This document shows, piece by piece, positions 17,395 to 26,932 of a stretch of 64,000 nucleotides of DNA. Each line of letters begins with the position of its first letter. Position 1 is the first letter of the stretch. The notes below the pieces were generated by a model, which ran no database searches, had not been told where the DNA came from, and saw only the letters and a program-made list of their open reading frames with translations. This DNA is from Paenibacillus phyllosphaerae (GTDB taxonomy: Bacteria; Bacillota; Bacilli; Paenibacillales; Paenibacillaceae), in NCBI RefSeq assembly GCF_014192105.1, contig NZ_JACHXK010000010.1:169475-233474 (forward strand), read 5' to 3'. The translations under genes were made by a program, and so were the position numbers.

Positions 17395-18357
17395 TTGAAT
17401 ACGCAACAGCAGATGGCGCATTTGATCCCAGAACGGACATTAAGCAAGAAGGTAAAGGCATGGAGAAGGATCATGAAGGGCTGGCAGCTTTACACGCTGC
17501 TGATACTGCCACTAGCTTATCTAATGATTTTTAAGTATGTGCCAATGTACGGGACCGTGATTGCCTTCAAAAACTTTGTGGCGGCCAGAGGGATTTGGGG
17601 GAGCGAGTGGGTAGGACTGGTTCATTTTGAACGTTTCTTTCATTCGTATCAGTTCGGAAGGGTATTCCGCAATACACTGACTTTGGCAGCATACGAGCTG
17701 CTAGTCGGGTTTCCACTGCCGATTATTCTGGCCCTCAGTCTGAATTATGTCAGAAATGCCTTCTTCAAAAAGAGCATTCAGATGATTACGTATGCGCCCC
17801 ACTTTATCTCGGTCGTCGTCCTTGTCGGTATTACAATGCAGATGCTGCAGCCGGGAACCGGAGCGGTGAACATTGTGCTCGGCTTGTTCGGAATGGATTC
17901 GATTCATTTTATGGCGATTCCGGAGTATTTCAAGACGATCTATGTATTATCAGGGGTCTGGCAGAATGTCGGCTTCGCTTCCATTATCTATCTTGCGGCA
18001 TTATCGGGAGTCGATCCGACGCTTCATGAAGCTGCTGTTATGGATGGGGCATCCAAGCTCAAACGAATGTGGCATGTGGATATTCCTGGCATCACGCCGA
18101 TCATCGTCGTGATGTTTATTCTGGCAATGGGTAATTTCATGGAAATCGGCTTCGAGAAGGTGCTGCTTATGCAGAATCCGTTGAATTTGAGAACCTCGGA
18201 GATTATTGACACATACGTCTTTAACATCGGGCTGAAGGGAGCTGTCCCGCAATATTCCGCAGCGGCCGCAATCGGCCTGTTCAAGAATTTGATCGCACTA
18301 TTTCTACTTGTGACGGCTAATCGTCTTGCCCGGCGGAGTGGCACGAGTCTTTGGTAA
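17395..18357 (+). CDS. ABC transporter permease, LplB-type, importer B
   Basis: This 320-residue membrane protein has six predicted helices and an EAA loop (EAAVMDGASKLKRMWHVDIP). It starts at TTG 17395, nine bases after GGGAGGTG; an ATG at 17413 has no such site. It is paralogous to the permease at 5634. The 190 bp before it hold no gene. Confidence 0.88.
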   Translation: MNTQQQMAHLIPERTLSKKVKAWRRIMKGWQLYTLLILPLAYLMIFKYVPMYGTVIAFKNFVAARGIWGSEWVGLVHFERFFHSYQFGRVFRNTLTLAAYELLVGFPLPIILALSLNYVRNAFFKKSIQMITYAPHFISVVVLVGITMQMLQPGTGAVNIVLGLFGMDSIHFMAIPEYFKTIYVLSGVWQNVGFASIIYLAALSGVDPTLHEAAVMDGASKLKRMWHVDIPGITPIIVVMFILAMGNFMEIGFEKVLLMQNPLNLRTSEIIDTYVFNIGLKGAVPQYSAAAAIGLFKNLIALFLLVTANRLARRSGTSLW

Positions 18358-18380
18358 TGAGCAAGAGAAAGGAGGCTCGT

Positions 18381-19277
18381 ATGAGCAAGAACGCTATCAG
18401 GGAGAGTAAAGGTGACCGGGTATTCGATGCTGCTAATCATCTGTTGCTTGGACTCCTGCTTATCATCATTATCTATCCACTCCTTTACATTGTAAGCGCA
18501 TCAATTAGCTCCAGCGAGGCTGTGATAGCAGGCGAGGTATGGTTATGGCCTGTTCAACCGACATTGGACGGTTATATGGCGGTCTTTGCCAATAAGATGA
18601 TCTGGTCGGGTTTTATGAACTCGTTCTACTATGCGGGCGTTGGCACGCTGATCAACGTTATTGTCACGCTATTGGCAGCATATCCCTTATCCCGTACGGA
18701 TTTATTCGGGCGTGGCTTCTTCATGCTGCTGTTTGTATTCACGATGATGTTCAGCGGCGGTCTAATTCCGACATACCTCGTTGTGAAGGCGCTCGGTCTC
18801 TTGGATACACGTTGGGCGCTGATCATCCCGACCGCACTTTCGGTATGGAATATGATTATTGCAAGAACGTATTTTCAAACAACAATTTCCAGTGAATTGT
18901 TGGAGGCTGGCCAAATGGACGGGTGCAACGATTACCGGTTCCTATGGTCCATCGTTCTTCCTCTATCAGGACCGATTATTGCGGTCATTGCGCTGTTTTA
19001 TGCTGTTGGTCATTGGAATCAGTACTTTCATGCGATGATCTATCTTCGTGATGAATCCTTGTTTCCCCTGCAGCTTGTGCTTCGGGACATTTTGATTCAG
19101 AATGAGGTGGATTTCTCCGCCATGAGTGATGCGGGTGAACTTGTCAGAAGGCAGGGCATACGGGAGTTACTGAAATATTCACTCATTGTAGTATCCACGC
19201 TGCCGATAATGGTCGTTTACCCTTTCGTACAGAAGTATTTTGTCAAAGGGATGATGATCGGATCTCTTAAGGGTTGA
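18381..19277 (+). CDS. ABC transporter permease, LplC-type, importer B second subunit
   Basis: This 298-residue permease has six predicted helices. Its EAA-like loop is less canonical (LLEAGQMDGCNDYRFLWSIV), with Gln-Met where Ala-Arg/Ala-Ile is usual. The C-terminus KGMMIGSLKG matches that of importer A. ATG 18381 follows AAAGGAGG at five bases; earlier in-frame starts at 18351-18357 overlap the upstream stop. Confidence 0.88.
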   Translation: MSKNAIRESKGDRVFDAANHLLLGLLLIIIIYPLLYIVSASISSSEAVIAGEVWLWPVQPTLDGYMAVFANKMIWSGFMNSFYYAGVGTLINVIVTLLAAYPLSRTDLFGRGFFMLLFVFTMMFSGGLIPTYLVVKALGLLDTRWALIIPTALSVWNMIIARTYFQTTISSELLEAGQMDGCNDYRFLWSIVLPLSGPIIAVIALFYAVGHWNQYFHAMIYLRDESLFPLQLVLRDILIQNEVDFSAMSDAGELVRRQGIRELLKYSLIVVSTLPIMVVYPFVQKYFVKGMMIGSLKG

Positions 19278-19313
19278 GTGGATCCGGCAAAAAGAGATAT
19301 TGGGAGGGCTCAT

Positions 19314-20960
19314 ATGAAGCGCAAATGGAGTATGTTTATGGCGTTAATTCTTACCTTTTCGCTCGTCTTGACCGCTTGTACGGATGATAATACCGCGGAA
19401 AAAGAGGCAACCAGTGAGGCAGAGAGCAGCGTCACGATGACGGAGCCGGGAACGTTCCCGATTGTCGAGGACAAGGTGACGCTGAAGGTGCTGATTAGGG
19501 GACATGCCGATGTCGATTTTGAAACGAATGATTTTACGAAGTGGTACGAAGAGCACACCAACGTTCATCTGGAATTCGAGGTCGCTCCAGAAAATGGCTT
19601 CGAGGAAACGCTTAATCTGGCACTGGCCAGTGGTAACTATCCGGATATGATTATCGGCATGGACATCACTCCGGCAACGCAGATGCTCTATGGCAAATCA
19701 GGAACTTTCCTCCCATTAAACGAGATGATCGAGAAATACGGCGTTAATATGAAGAATATCTTTAAGGACAAGCCGCTAGTCCAACAGGTCATAACCGCAC
19801 CGGACGGCAATATTTACAGTCTGCCAGATGTTGGCGATTGCTTCCATTGTAATTATGCCAAGCGGATGTGGATCAATAAAGTCTGGCTGGATAAGCTTGG
19901 GTTGAAAATGCCGGAAACGACAGAGGAGTATTACGAGGTGCTGAAGGCGTTCAAGGAGAAGGACCCGAACGGCAACGGCGTATCGGACGAGATTCCTCTT
20001 GCCGGTGCAGTAGGCGGTTGGAATACGGAAATCGAGGGCTTCCTCATGAACAGCTTTATTTATAATCCTCAAGGTACTGGACAGACGGGGATGATGCTGG
20101 ATAACGGGAAAGTTGTAGCGGCCTTCACGCAGGAGAAGTGGAAGGCGGGCCTCGATTACATGAACCGGCTGTACTCGGAAGGTTTGATCGCACCAGAGAC
20201 ATTCACGCAGGATAATACACAATATCGACAGATGGGCGAGGGCGGGGACGTCGCCAGAGTCGGGTCATGTCCGGGAGGCCTTTATGGCTGTATTGCTTAC
20301 GGTAAGGAGCGTTTCAAGGATTACGTCGTACTGCCGCCCCTGGCTGGTCCGGACGGAACCAGGATCGCCTGGACGAGTCCTTATGAGGGAATCAAGTCTG
20401 GAAGTATTGTCATAACGAATAAATCAAAGTATCCTGAAGTCGCTTTCCGCTGGGCAGATGGCCTATTGGATGCTGGTGAAGTCTCGTTGCGTTCGGATAC
20501 AGGGGCTAAGGGAGTCTATTGGGACTGGGCGGAACCTGGTGACATCGGTATTAACGGTAAGCCTGCGATTTGGAAGAAGCTTAAAGAGAAGCAACCTGGC
20601 GATAATACAGGCTGGCAAACGCGCGCTCCACGATATGGTCCAAGCGATTTCCGTCTCGGAGAGAAGCGCAATGAAGAGATTCCGCTGGAGATTATCCTCT
20701 ATGAGGCTGCCCAAAAATATGAGCCTTATAAAGTGCAGGATGATCAAGTGCTGCCACCGCTTTTTTACTCCGACGAGCAGGCAGCAGAATTAGTGAGTCT
20801 GGAGAAGAGTATTACCGACTACAAGAAGGAAATGACAGCGCGCTTCATCATCGGGGACGCTGATCTGGAGCAAGAATGGAACGTCTATCTCGATACGTTG
20901 AAGCAGATGGGAATTGATCAGTATAGCGAACTGATCCAGCAGGCCTATGACGCTCGTTAG
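19314..20960 (+). CDS. Extracellular sugar-binding lipoprotein of importer B
   Basis: This 548-residue binding protein has a signal peptide with lipobox LTAC, Cys22 being lipidated, and an acidic linker. As in importer A there is an AlgQ-like EF-hand loop (DPNGNGVSDEIP, about residues 218-229) and the same DxYYEVLKAF-type lead-in. ATG 19314 follows GGGAGGG. Two paralogous importers around one lyase suggest uptake of different products, for example different chain lengths. Confidence 0.9.
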   Translation: MKRKWSMFMALILTFSLVLTACTDDNTAEKEATSEAESSVTMTEPGTFPIVEDKVTLKVLIRGHADVDFETNDFTKWYEEHTNVHLEFEVAPENGFEETLNLALASGNYPDMIIGMDITPATQMLYGKSGTFLPLNEMIEKYGVNMKNIFKDKPLVQQVITAPDGNIYSLPDVGDCFHCNYAKRMWINKVWLDKLGLKMPETTEEYYEVLKAFKEKDPNGNGVSDEIPLAGAVGGWNTEIEGFLMNSFIYNPQGTGQTGMMLDNGKVVAAFTQEKWKAGLDYMNRLYSEGLIAPETFTQDNTQYRQMGEGGDVARVGSCPGGLYGCIAYGKERFKDYVVLPPLAGPDGTRIAWTSPYEGIKSGSIVITNKSKYPEVAFRWADGLLDAGEVSLRSDTGAKGVYWDWAEPGDIGINGKPAIWKKLKEKQPGDNTGWQTRAPRYGPSDFRLGEKRNEEIPLEIILYEAAQKYEPYKVQDDQVLPPLFYSDEQAAELVSLEKSITDYKKEMTARFIIGDADLEQEWNVYLDTLKQMGIDQYSELIQQAYDAR

Positions 20961-21051
20961 TAATTCCTAAACTGAAACATATGAGCGAATGTATGTGAGG
21001 TTGAAGTTAATGCGGGGCTCAATACTTAACGCAAAAGACTAATTCCAATTC

Positions 21052-21085
21052 AGCTTGTACTCCTTCAAGGGTGCAAGCTATTTCT
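21052..21085 (+). terminator. Weak hairpin after importer B
   Basis: A 6-bp stem (21052-21057 with 21074-21079) with a smaller inner hairpin is followed by ATTTCTTA, 92 bases after the lipoprotein stop. Confidence 0.35.
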
Positions 21086-21180
21086 TATGTAAGCCCGTAT
21101 AGGGCTGGGGATCGCGGTGGCGAAAGTAGGAGAGGGCGAGGCTGGAAGTGGATGTTTTTGTGGCCTCTGATTAAACAACT

Positions 21181-21330
21181 TTATATACATGAATTTAGCC
21201 ACTGCGCAAAGGGAATTCGGCTCCATAAAACAACGCCCGTACTTTCCATTCCTTCGGGAGTCATGACGCATGCGGTAATGGACTTCTTGTGAACATCCAA
21301 ACCGCAAGCGCGCTCGATTAGGATATCCAT
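21181..21330 (-). pseudogene. Truncated IS110-family transposase
   Basis: On the minus strand the frame from ATG 21330 begins MDILIERACGLDVHKKSITA, the characteristic start of IS110-family DEDD transposases, with the first catalytic Asp in GLDVHK. Recognisable similarity ends after about 28 residues (VMTPEG) and the frame stops at 21181. More than 300 residues, including the C-terminal Ser domain, are gone. The element is therefore dead, and an unrelated sequence is joined after the break. Confidence 0.75.
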
Positions 21331-21600
21331 ACAACTCACCTTTCTACGGCAAATAAATTGAGGACTGGTGCAACAACCAGAAAAGGATTACTCTACCCCG
21401 CGTGCTTCCTAAAAAGGAGCGACAAACCGTGGTGCACCGTGATCGTTGGAGTCAGACTAACGGATGGGTTCGCGACACCATAGCTTAACGACCTTCCTCA
21501 CCAGCCGTAAGAATAGTATAAAACGCCGCATAAAAATTGTCATTACTCTGTGCTGCCCCGCCAGGAGCATGGATGGCTAACGGGCAGATTACATTAATGA
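21331..21600 (-). ncRNA. Likely relic of the IS110 left end, where a bridge RNA would lie
   Basis: About 270 bases upstream of the transposase start (minus strand) contain no gene and are more GC-rich than the next stretch. In IS110-type elements this position carries the non-coding left end that encodes the bridge RNA. Short stems are visible, such as CTGG/CCAG around 21368-21383. I cannot fix the boundaries or prove expression, and the element has lost its transposase. Confidence 0.3.
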
Positions 21601-21661
21601 TCTGATGCTTAAAAGAATATATTTGGCATATCACGAATAAGAGATACATAATACATGCGAG

Positions 21662-22115
21662 GTGAGATTAACGTATTACTACATTAATATCCATTCTGAT
21701 GACTACACGAAAAAAGTAAAGTCAAAGGTTCTAGAGCAAATGAAGAACTCAATACGTCGAGAAATATCCTCATCCTGACGCAAAAACAGTGGGACGTGTA
21801 GTAAATCTAATTACTGTTTTTGAAGGCGCAGAGATTTTTCAACAATATCCTTATAATAAGATTATTGTTATAGCTACAGATGGCTCAATTGTAAATGTAG
21901 ACAACGAACGAATGCTTCTCAAAGATTACGTTAACTGGTTCAACACTTTTAATAATAAGGAACCGGTGTTAAGTTGGAAATGGCCAAAGGACTTTGATGT
22001 TATCCAGAGGCAAGAAATGTTTCGTAATAAAGAATTCTCGACTGATTTAAAGAGTTCAATATCAAAATATAAATTGCCATGTGATAAATACTTCGAGAAC
22101 CAAGGGTGCAAGTAG
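21662..22115 (+). pseudogene. Frameshifted orphan gene of unknown function
   Basis: A frame from GTG 21662 (MRLTYYYINIHSDDYTKKVK) stops at 21778. A frame shifted by one base is open from about 21744 (QYVEKYPHPDAKTV) through to TAG 22115, including a stretch readable from GTG 21789. Joining them near 21745 gives one protein of about 150 residues ending in CDKYFENQGCK. The simplest reading is a one-base indel. Alternatively only the 108-residue piece 21789-22115 is made. AT-rich like the gene at 22763. Family not recognised. Confidence 0.4.
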
Positions 22116-22158
22116 TTACTAAAAATACAAGAATGATAAGAAGAGGCAAAATATTATT

Positions 22159-22190
22159 AGATCCGCTTAATAAGCGGATCTTTGTTTTTA
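22159..22190 (+). terminator. Intrinsic terminator
   Basis: A perfect 10-bp stem (22159-22168 with 22172-22181) is followed by TTGTTTTT, 44 bases past the orphan gene's stop. Confidence 0.75.
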
Positions 22191-22762
22191 GGGCGACTTT
22201 CTCTTCTTATATGACGCACTGATATGAAAACGAGCAGTCAAAGATCATTTTAGAAGATAAATTATATGAGTCCAAGAGTGCAAGATCTGAGATGAGCGGT
22301 ATCTAAATGAGTTTGAGGATGACAGAAGTGAATAAATGATAGTCCAGCCGGAGGTTCATGTTTATATTAAGCATTAAGCTGCTAGCTGTATTACGGTGAA
22401 TGAGGAGTGACAATTCTATTTCATCATTGACACCGACTCAAGCTAAAGACACCTTCTCCTGCCCCTTTGGTTTAGTGCCTTGGTTTCCCTTCCTTCTTTT
22501 TACGTTGATTTGATCTCCAAACATAACCAGCAGTGATTAATCAATAATAGGAGCAATAGTTTGCTATTAACTAAGTTGATTAGCGCAGGAGGATTTATGT
22601 AATAATTCATTGTGCCAAAGACACTAGTATCAGGTAAAATGAACATAGATATTTTTTCGGAAAAACCTCCTAATTTTAACAGGTTATTTATAACTTATTC
22701 CGGAGTTTGGTTGTTTGGTAAATGGAACAAATAAATATAGTAAAGGGGAGTAGCTGGGATTA
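22191..22762 (+). other. AT-rich intergenic stretch without a gene
   Basis: No frame with a ribosome site and recognisable product is seen. The last 60 bases carry AAGGGGAG before the next gene's ATG. Confidence 0.5.
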
Positions 22763-25700
22763 ATGAGAGCTAATCAAAATAAAGGTATAAAAAAAATTAG
22801 TGCTACACTGAATAGGTTTATCAGAAAAATAATTGTTGCCTTGATTGCAAGTTTCGAGAGGTTTAATAATTATTTAGAATCGAAAAATATAGTTGAAGAC
22901 AGTATATTTGAAGCGCTGACTCCTAGCGACAAAGTTGATACAGATAAAATTTACTCCAAGACACTAGAGTGGTCTATCCAAAGTAAGGATATAAGAAATG
23001 TTGCATTATCTGGGCCCTACGGATCAGGCAAAAGTAGCCTCTTAAAGACATTTGAAAAGCGTAATTTGAATAAATATTCTTTCTTAAACATCTCATTATT
23101 GACTACCCAATCTGAGAGAGTTACATCAGAAGAAACAGTCAATTCCATCGAAAAAAGTATTTTGCAGCAAATGTTCTATAAGGTTGAGGATAAAAAAATA
23201 CCATATACTCGATTCAAAAGAATAAGAAATATTAAAGACAGATCATTTGTATACTATTTATTTTATCTATGCTTCTTTTTATTTAGCGTATTTGAATTAT
23301 TTAAGCCAGGTGTTTTGAAGAAGTTGGTAAGCAATACGATCTTTGAGGTGGAAATTGCAGATCAAGAAATGTATAAAAGCATTCTAATTTCCTACTCTGT
23401 TATATACATTTTCGTATTGTTGCTGCTTATTTATAAAGTTGTTTATAAAAATTTTCGATTGAGTAAAATTACTCTGCAGAACATAGAAGTTGTAGCTGCT
23501 GATAATTCTATCTTCTCAAGATATATAGATGAAATATTATACTTTTTTGAAGCTACTAAATTCAATGTTGTAATATTTGAAGATCTAGATAGATTCAATA
23601 ATGTAGAGATATTTGAAAACCTGCGTGAATTAAATTCACTTATTAATAATTCTGAAAAAATAAATAGAAAGGTTACTTTTATATATGCTGTAAAAGATGA
23701 TATGTTTGGCACGGAAGATAGTTTGGAGACAAGCAGAAATAGAACTAAGTTTTTTGATTTCATAGTACCAGTAGTACCAATTATTAATTCGTCAAACTCA
23801 GGTGAAGTTTTGAAGGAGAAATTACGAAAAGACGATCGTTTGGGAATGGGAATTACAGATGATTTTATTAATGATATAACTATCTTCATCGATGACATGA
23901 GAATTTTAAAGAATATTCACAATGAGTATATTCTTTATATGAAGAACTTAGGTGGTATTAAATTAAATTCAAATAGTTTATTGGCTATGATTGTATATAA
24001 AAATATATATCCGTCGGATTTTGTAAAGTTGCAATTTAATGAAGGTATGGTTTTCAATGTTTTACAAAAGAAAAATTCACTTGTCCAAAAGCGTATTGAT
24101 AGTTTAAACCATATGATTGAAAAAATCGAAAATGATATCAATTTAGCAGAGAATGAAGAGTTTAACTCCTGCGAAGATCTGCAAGCAGCTTATGCTGTGG
24201 CGATATTTGGTTATAACGGTGGCATAACGGTAAGTATTAATAGAAGGAACTACAGCAGCTTACAAGAAGTATCTGATTTTTTTTCAAACCTTGAAACTGC
24301 TAATGATATTAGAGTTTACCGCAATGGAGGATGGAATAATAATTTTACGATCGAAGATATAGCTACAGCATTTAACACACGATCTAATTACTATTATCGC
24401 GTCAATGCAATAAAAAATAAAATAGAAGATCGAATCAATGATTTAAAAATTGAACTAGATAAATTAAAAGAAATAAGGGAGGAAGTGAAAGTATGGTCTT
24501 TAGTGGAATTGATTCAGCATAGTCAATTCGAAGATGTTTTTGAAGGTGACATAAAAAACGAGAAATTATTGATTTTCTTATTGAGAAACGGATATATTGA
24601 CGAGACATATCATCAATATATCACATACTTCTATCCAGGAAGCCTATCATTTGAAGACATGCAATTTATTATGAGTGTAAAAAATCAAGAACAACTCTCT
24701 TTCAGTTATGTATTAACGAATTTACCACAGGTTAGTGAACGATTATATGCAAATGACTTTAAGAAGCCGGAAATATTGAACCTTTCGTTGGTCAACTATA
24801 TTATCAGTTCGGAGAATGGTTCACAATATTTTAAAATTATTCTGTCTCAATTAGCTAATGGAACGGAGAGATCCATTCAGTTTATTGACTTGTTTAAGAA
24901 GAATACATCGTTCAAAGAAAAGTTTTTAAGAGAATTGTATAAAGAATGGCCTTTAATTTGGAAGTATGTGGTGTGTGATTCTAATTACCCTGAAAATAAG
25001 AAAGAAGAGTACTTGCTTGATATTCTTTATTACGCTTCATTAGATGACATTCCACTATTGAATCAAGATAATGTCTTGACAGATTACCTAGCCGAGAAGT
25101 CGAATTTTCTTGAATTAGGAATTGATGAAACTAAAGATGAAAGAATAAAACAAATTCTTTCTATTTTACAGGTTGAGTTCAAAACACTTCATGAGCCGTT
25201 AAATGGGACTAATATTTTAAGACATATTTTCAAAAACAACCTTTATGAAATAAATCGATTTATGATTGATTTATTTTTAAGGACATTTCATGGTCTTACT
25301 CAGGAAGGCTCTCATAACTACTCTCAAATTTTATATTCAAATAGTAATGAACTTATCGAGTATGTGAATAGCAACATTAATACATATATCACAGATGTTT
25401 ATTTGACTAAGGATGTAATTCAAGAAGAAGAGGACGTTTTCCTAACGTTACTAAACAATGATGCAATAAACGTTTCGCTGAAGAAGGAAATATTAAAAAG
25501 GCAAGTCTTGATTTTGGGAGATTTAGAAGAAGTAATAACTAAAGATATCTGGCCAATTGTTTTACTCAATAATAAAATCAGACCCACTTGGGGGAATGTG
25601 GTAACTTATCTTACTGAATATGAAGTAGTTGATAATGCTGCAATTGCATTTTTTAATAACCCTGAAAATAGTGATGAGTTATCTAAGTCGTCGCTACTAG

Positions 25701-26443
25701 AGTTAGAAGGAACGGACGAGAATTCACTTCAAAATATCACAGTGCTACTTATTAATGAGATCGGTATCAATGAAGAAGTTCTTTTTAAACTATCAAAGAG
25801 CTTACACAGATTTAATGAATACTCACTAGAGCATTTACCTCACAAGAGAATTAATACACTAGTAACTAGTGGGATATTGGTTTTGTCACCAGAAAACTAT
25901 GCAGAGGTAAAGGAAAAGGTGCCAGATCAAACTCTTCATATACTGCTTATTGAAAAGGAACCTCGAGAATACTTAGACAACCAGACAGCTTATGATCTTG
26001 GTGCGGACGATTTGGTAGAACTACTGCGCTCTACACATTTCAATGTTAATGAGAAATGGAGAATTATTGAGGGAATATCTTTTCAGGATACTCCGAGTTC
26101 TCCTAGACTAGCTGGGATGATATCGAAAATTATTTTAGAGCATAACAAGGGACTCACAATGAGTATTTTCAATTACATTTTGGAATCCCAAGTCTCAACT
26201 AATAAGAAGGCTATGTTGCTTTTAAAGCAGATTAATACTATGGACAGCGAGGAGATCATACATACGTTGGCGAGAATGGAAGCGCCTTATTCGGATATAA
26301 CAGAAAGAAAAAGGCCTTTACTTGAGGATAATGACATCAATCGAGAATTGTTGGAGATTCTTATTAAAAAAGATATAATCTCCTCGTGGAAAGAGGATAA
26401 AGGTGGGTTGCGCGTTAATACAAAACAAAGGATGAACGGTTAG
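22763..26443 (+). CDS. YobI-like membrane P-loop NTPase of the KAP type
   Basis: This 1226-residue protein has a Walker A motif GPYGSGKSS (residues 84-92) and a KAP-style Walker B VVIFEDLDRFNN (about 269-280). Two transmembrane helices (about 162-180 and 207-227) lie between them, an arrangement diagnostic of KAP NTPases. The IRNVALSGPYGSGKSS context and FLNISLLT strand match YobI-family proteins. The C-terminal 800 residues are helical, Leu/Glu/Asn-rich and have no domain I can name. Clearly more AT-rich than its neighbours, it sits with an IS110 relic, so it was probably acquired. Related NTPases occur in defence-like islands, but a defence role is only inference. The ribosome site is AGGGGAG. 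Confidence 0.85.
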   Translation: MRANQNKGIKKISATLNRFIRKIIVALIASFERFNNYLESKNIVEDSIFEALTPSDKVDTDKIYSKTLEWSIQSKDIRNVALSGPYGSGKSSLLKTFEKRNLNKYSFLNISLLTTQSERVTSEETVNSIEKSILQQMFYKVEDKKIPYTRFKRIRNIKDRSFVYYLFYLCFFLFSVFELFKPGVLKKLVSNTIFEVEIADQEMYKSILISYSVIYIFVLLLLIYKVVYKNFRLSKITLQNIEVVAADNSIFSRYIDEILYFFEATKFNVVIFEDLDRFNNVEIFENLRELNSLINNSEKINRKVTFIYAVKDDMFGTEDSLETSRNRTKFFDFIVPVVPIINSSNSGEVLKEKLRKDDRLGMGITDDFINDITIFIDDMRILKNIHNEYILYMKNLGGIKLNSNSLLAMIVYKNIYPSDFVKLQFNEGMVFNVLQKKNSLVQKRIDSLNHMIEKIENDINLAENEEFNSCEDLQAAYAVAIFGYNGGITVSINRRNYSSLQEVSDFFSNLETANDIRVYRNGGWNNNFTIEDIATAFNTRSNYYYRVNAIKNKIEDRINDLKIELDKLKEIREEVKVWSLVELIQHSQFEDVFEGDIKNEKLLIFLLRNGYIDETYHQYITYFYPGSLSFEDMQFIMSVKNQEQLSFSYVLTNLPQVSERLYANDFKKPEILNLSLVNYIISSENGSQYFKIILSQLANGTERSIQFIDLFKKNTSFKEKFLRELYKEWPLIWKYVVCDSNYPENKKEEYLLDILYYASLDDIPLLNQDNVLTDYLAEKSNFLELGIDETKDERIKQILSILQVEFKTLHEPLNGTNILRHIFKNNLYEINRFMIDLFLRTFHGLTQEGSHNYSQILYSNSNELIEYVNSNINTYITDVYLTKDVIQEEEDVFLTLLNNDAINVSLKKEILKRQVLILGDLEEVITKDIWPIVLLNNKIRPTWGNVVTYLTEYEVVDNAAIAFFNNPENSDELSKSSLLELEGTDENSLQNITVLLINEIGINEEVLFKLSKSLHRFNEYSLEHLPHKRINTLVTSGILVLSPENYAEVKEKVPDQTLHILLIEKEPREYLDNQTAYDLGADDLVELLRSTHFNVNEKWRIIEGISFQDTPSSPRLAGMISKIILEHNKGLTMSIFNYILESQVSTNKKAMLLLKQINTMDSEEIIHTLARMEAPYSDITERKRPLLEDNDINRELLEILIKKDIISSWKEDKGGLRVNTKQRMNG

Positions 26444-26679
26444 GGATATCGATGTTCTAAATTTCTTCAGCGTGACGTCTCAATGTTGGCGTTCACGCTT
26501 ATTTTATATGGTCATTTCTTATATCGGCAGCTGCGATATTTTCTCATGGGCGCATGGAAAACCGTCCTGTGGTCGCGGTCGCCGAACGCTTCGCCTATCT
26601 TCGGAATCGAGAAGCCGGTCAGCAGAAAGGATACTCAAGGAGAAGACGATTTTATGCTAACAAAAAAGTGATGAGAAAT
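26444..26679 (+). other. Short open frames, possibly the worn end of a mobile-element gene
   Basis: Two overlapping frames are open here: one ends at 26671, the other at TAG 26693 and reads RFAYLRNREAGQQKGYSRRR. Both show GC-rich third positions, unlike the preceding gene, but neither has a start with a ribosome site. I do not recognise either. The abrupt base change and the repeats that follow suggest the tail of a lost gene. Confidence 0.2.
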
Positions 26680-26818
26680 GGACAGCACAATTAGTGGTTA
26701 TTATCTTGTCGCAAAAAATGAACACAGCACACATTTGTAGGTATTTTCTTGTCGTGAAAAACACTTCTTTGAGCGTTAATGGTATTTTCTTGTCGCTAAA
26801 GAGGGTAGTTTCTTGTCG
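26680..26818 (+). repeat. Four direct repeats of GGTATTTTCTTGTCG, transposon-end-like
   Basis: The repeat occurs at 26696-26711 (GGTTATTATCTTGTCG), 26740-26754, 26781-26795 and 26804-26818, with 43, 41 and 23 bp between their ends. The first two units are also preceded by CAGCACA. The candidate outer end reads TGGACAGCACAATTAGTGG. Multiple directly repeated transposase-binding sites ending in TTGTCG are typical of IS21- and Tn7/CAST-type ends. No intact transposase and no inverted partner is in the window, so this would be a solo end. A regulator-binding array is the alternative. Confidence 0.5.
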
Positions 26819-26885
26819 TTGTACTATTGTCCTCGGTCCCGCCGCCGCCGCTTAATGTTTGACAGGAGAGCCAACAGAGAGTATT

Positions 26886-26916
26886 GTTAAACAATCATTT
26901 AAAACAAATGTTTAAC
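26886..26916 (+). promoter_or_regulatory. Inverted repeat before the ABC-2 gene, candidate TetR operator
   Basis: GTTAAACA (26886-26893) and TGTTTAAC (26909-26916) form perfect 8-bp arms across 15 bp, just before the ribosome site. A further half-site AATGTTTGAC lies near 26854-26863. The arrangement suits the TetR-family regulator encoded at 28122. Confidence 0.55.
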
Positions 26917-26932
26917 AGGAGTGGAGAAAGAG

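Noticed and set aside
18492..18506. cre-like TTGTAAGCGCATCAA inside a permease gene
   Set aside because: It misses the conserved C near the end of the consensus and lies within coding sequence.
26483..26671. 62-codon frame MLAFTLILYGHFLYRQLRYF after the NTPase gene
   Set aside because: It has no ribosome site or recognisable family, and another frame over the same bases looks equally coding-like.
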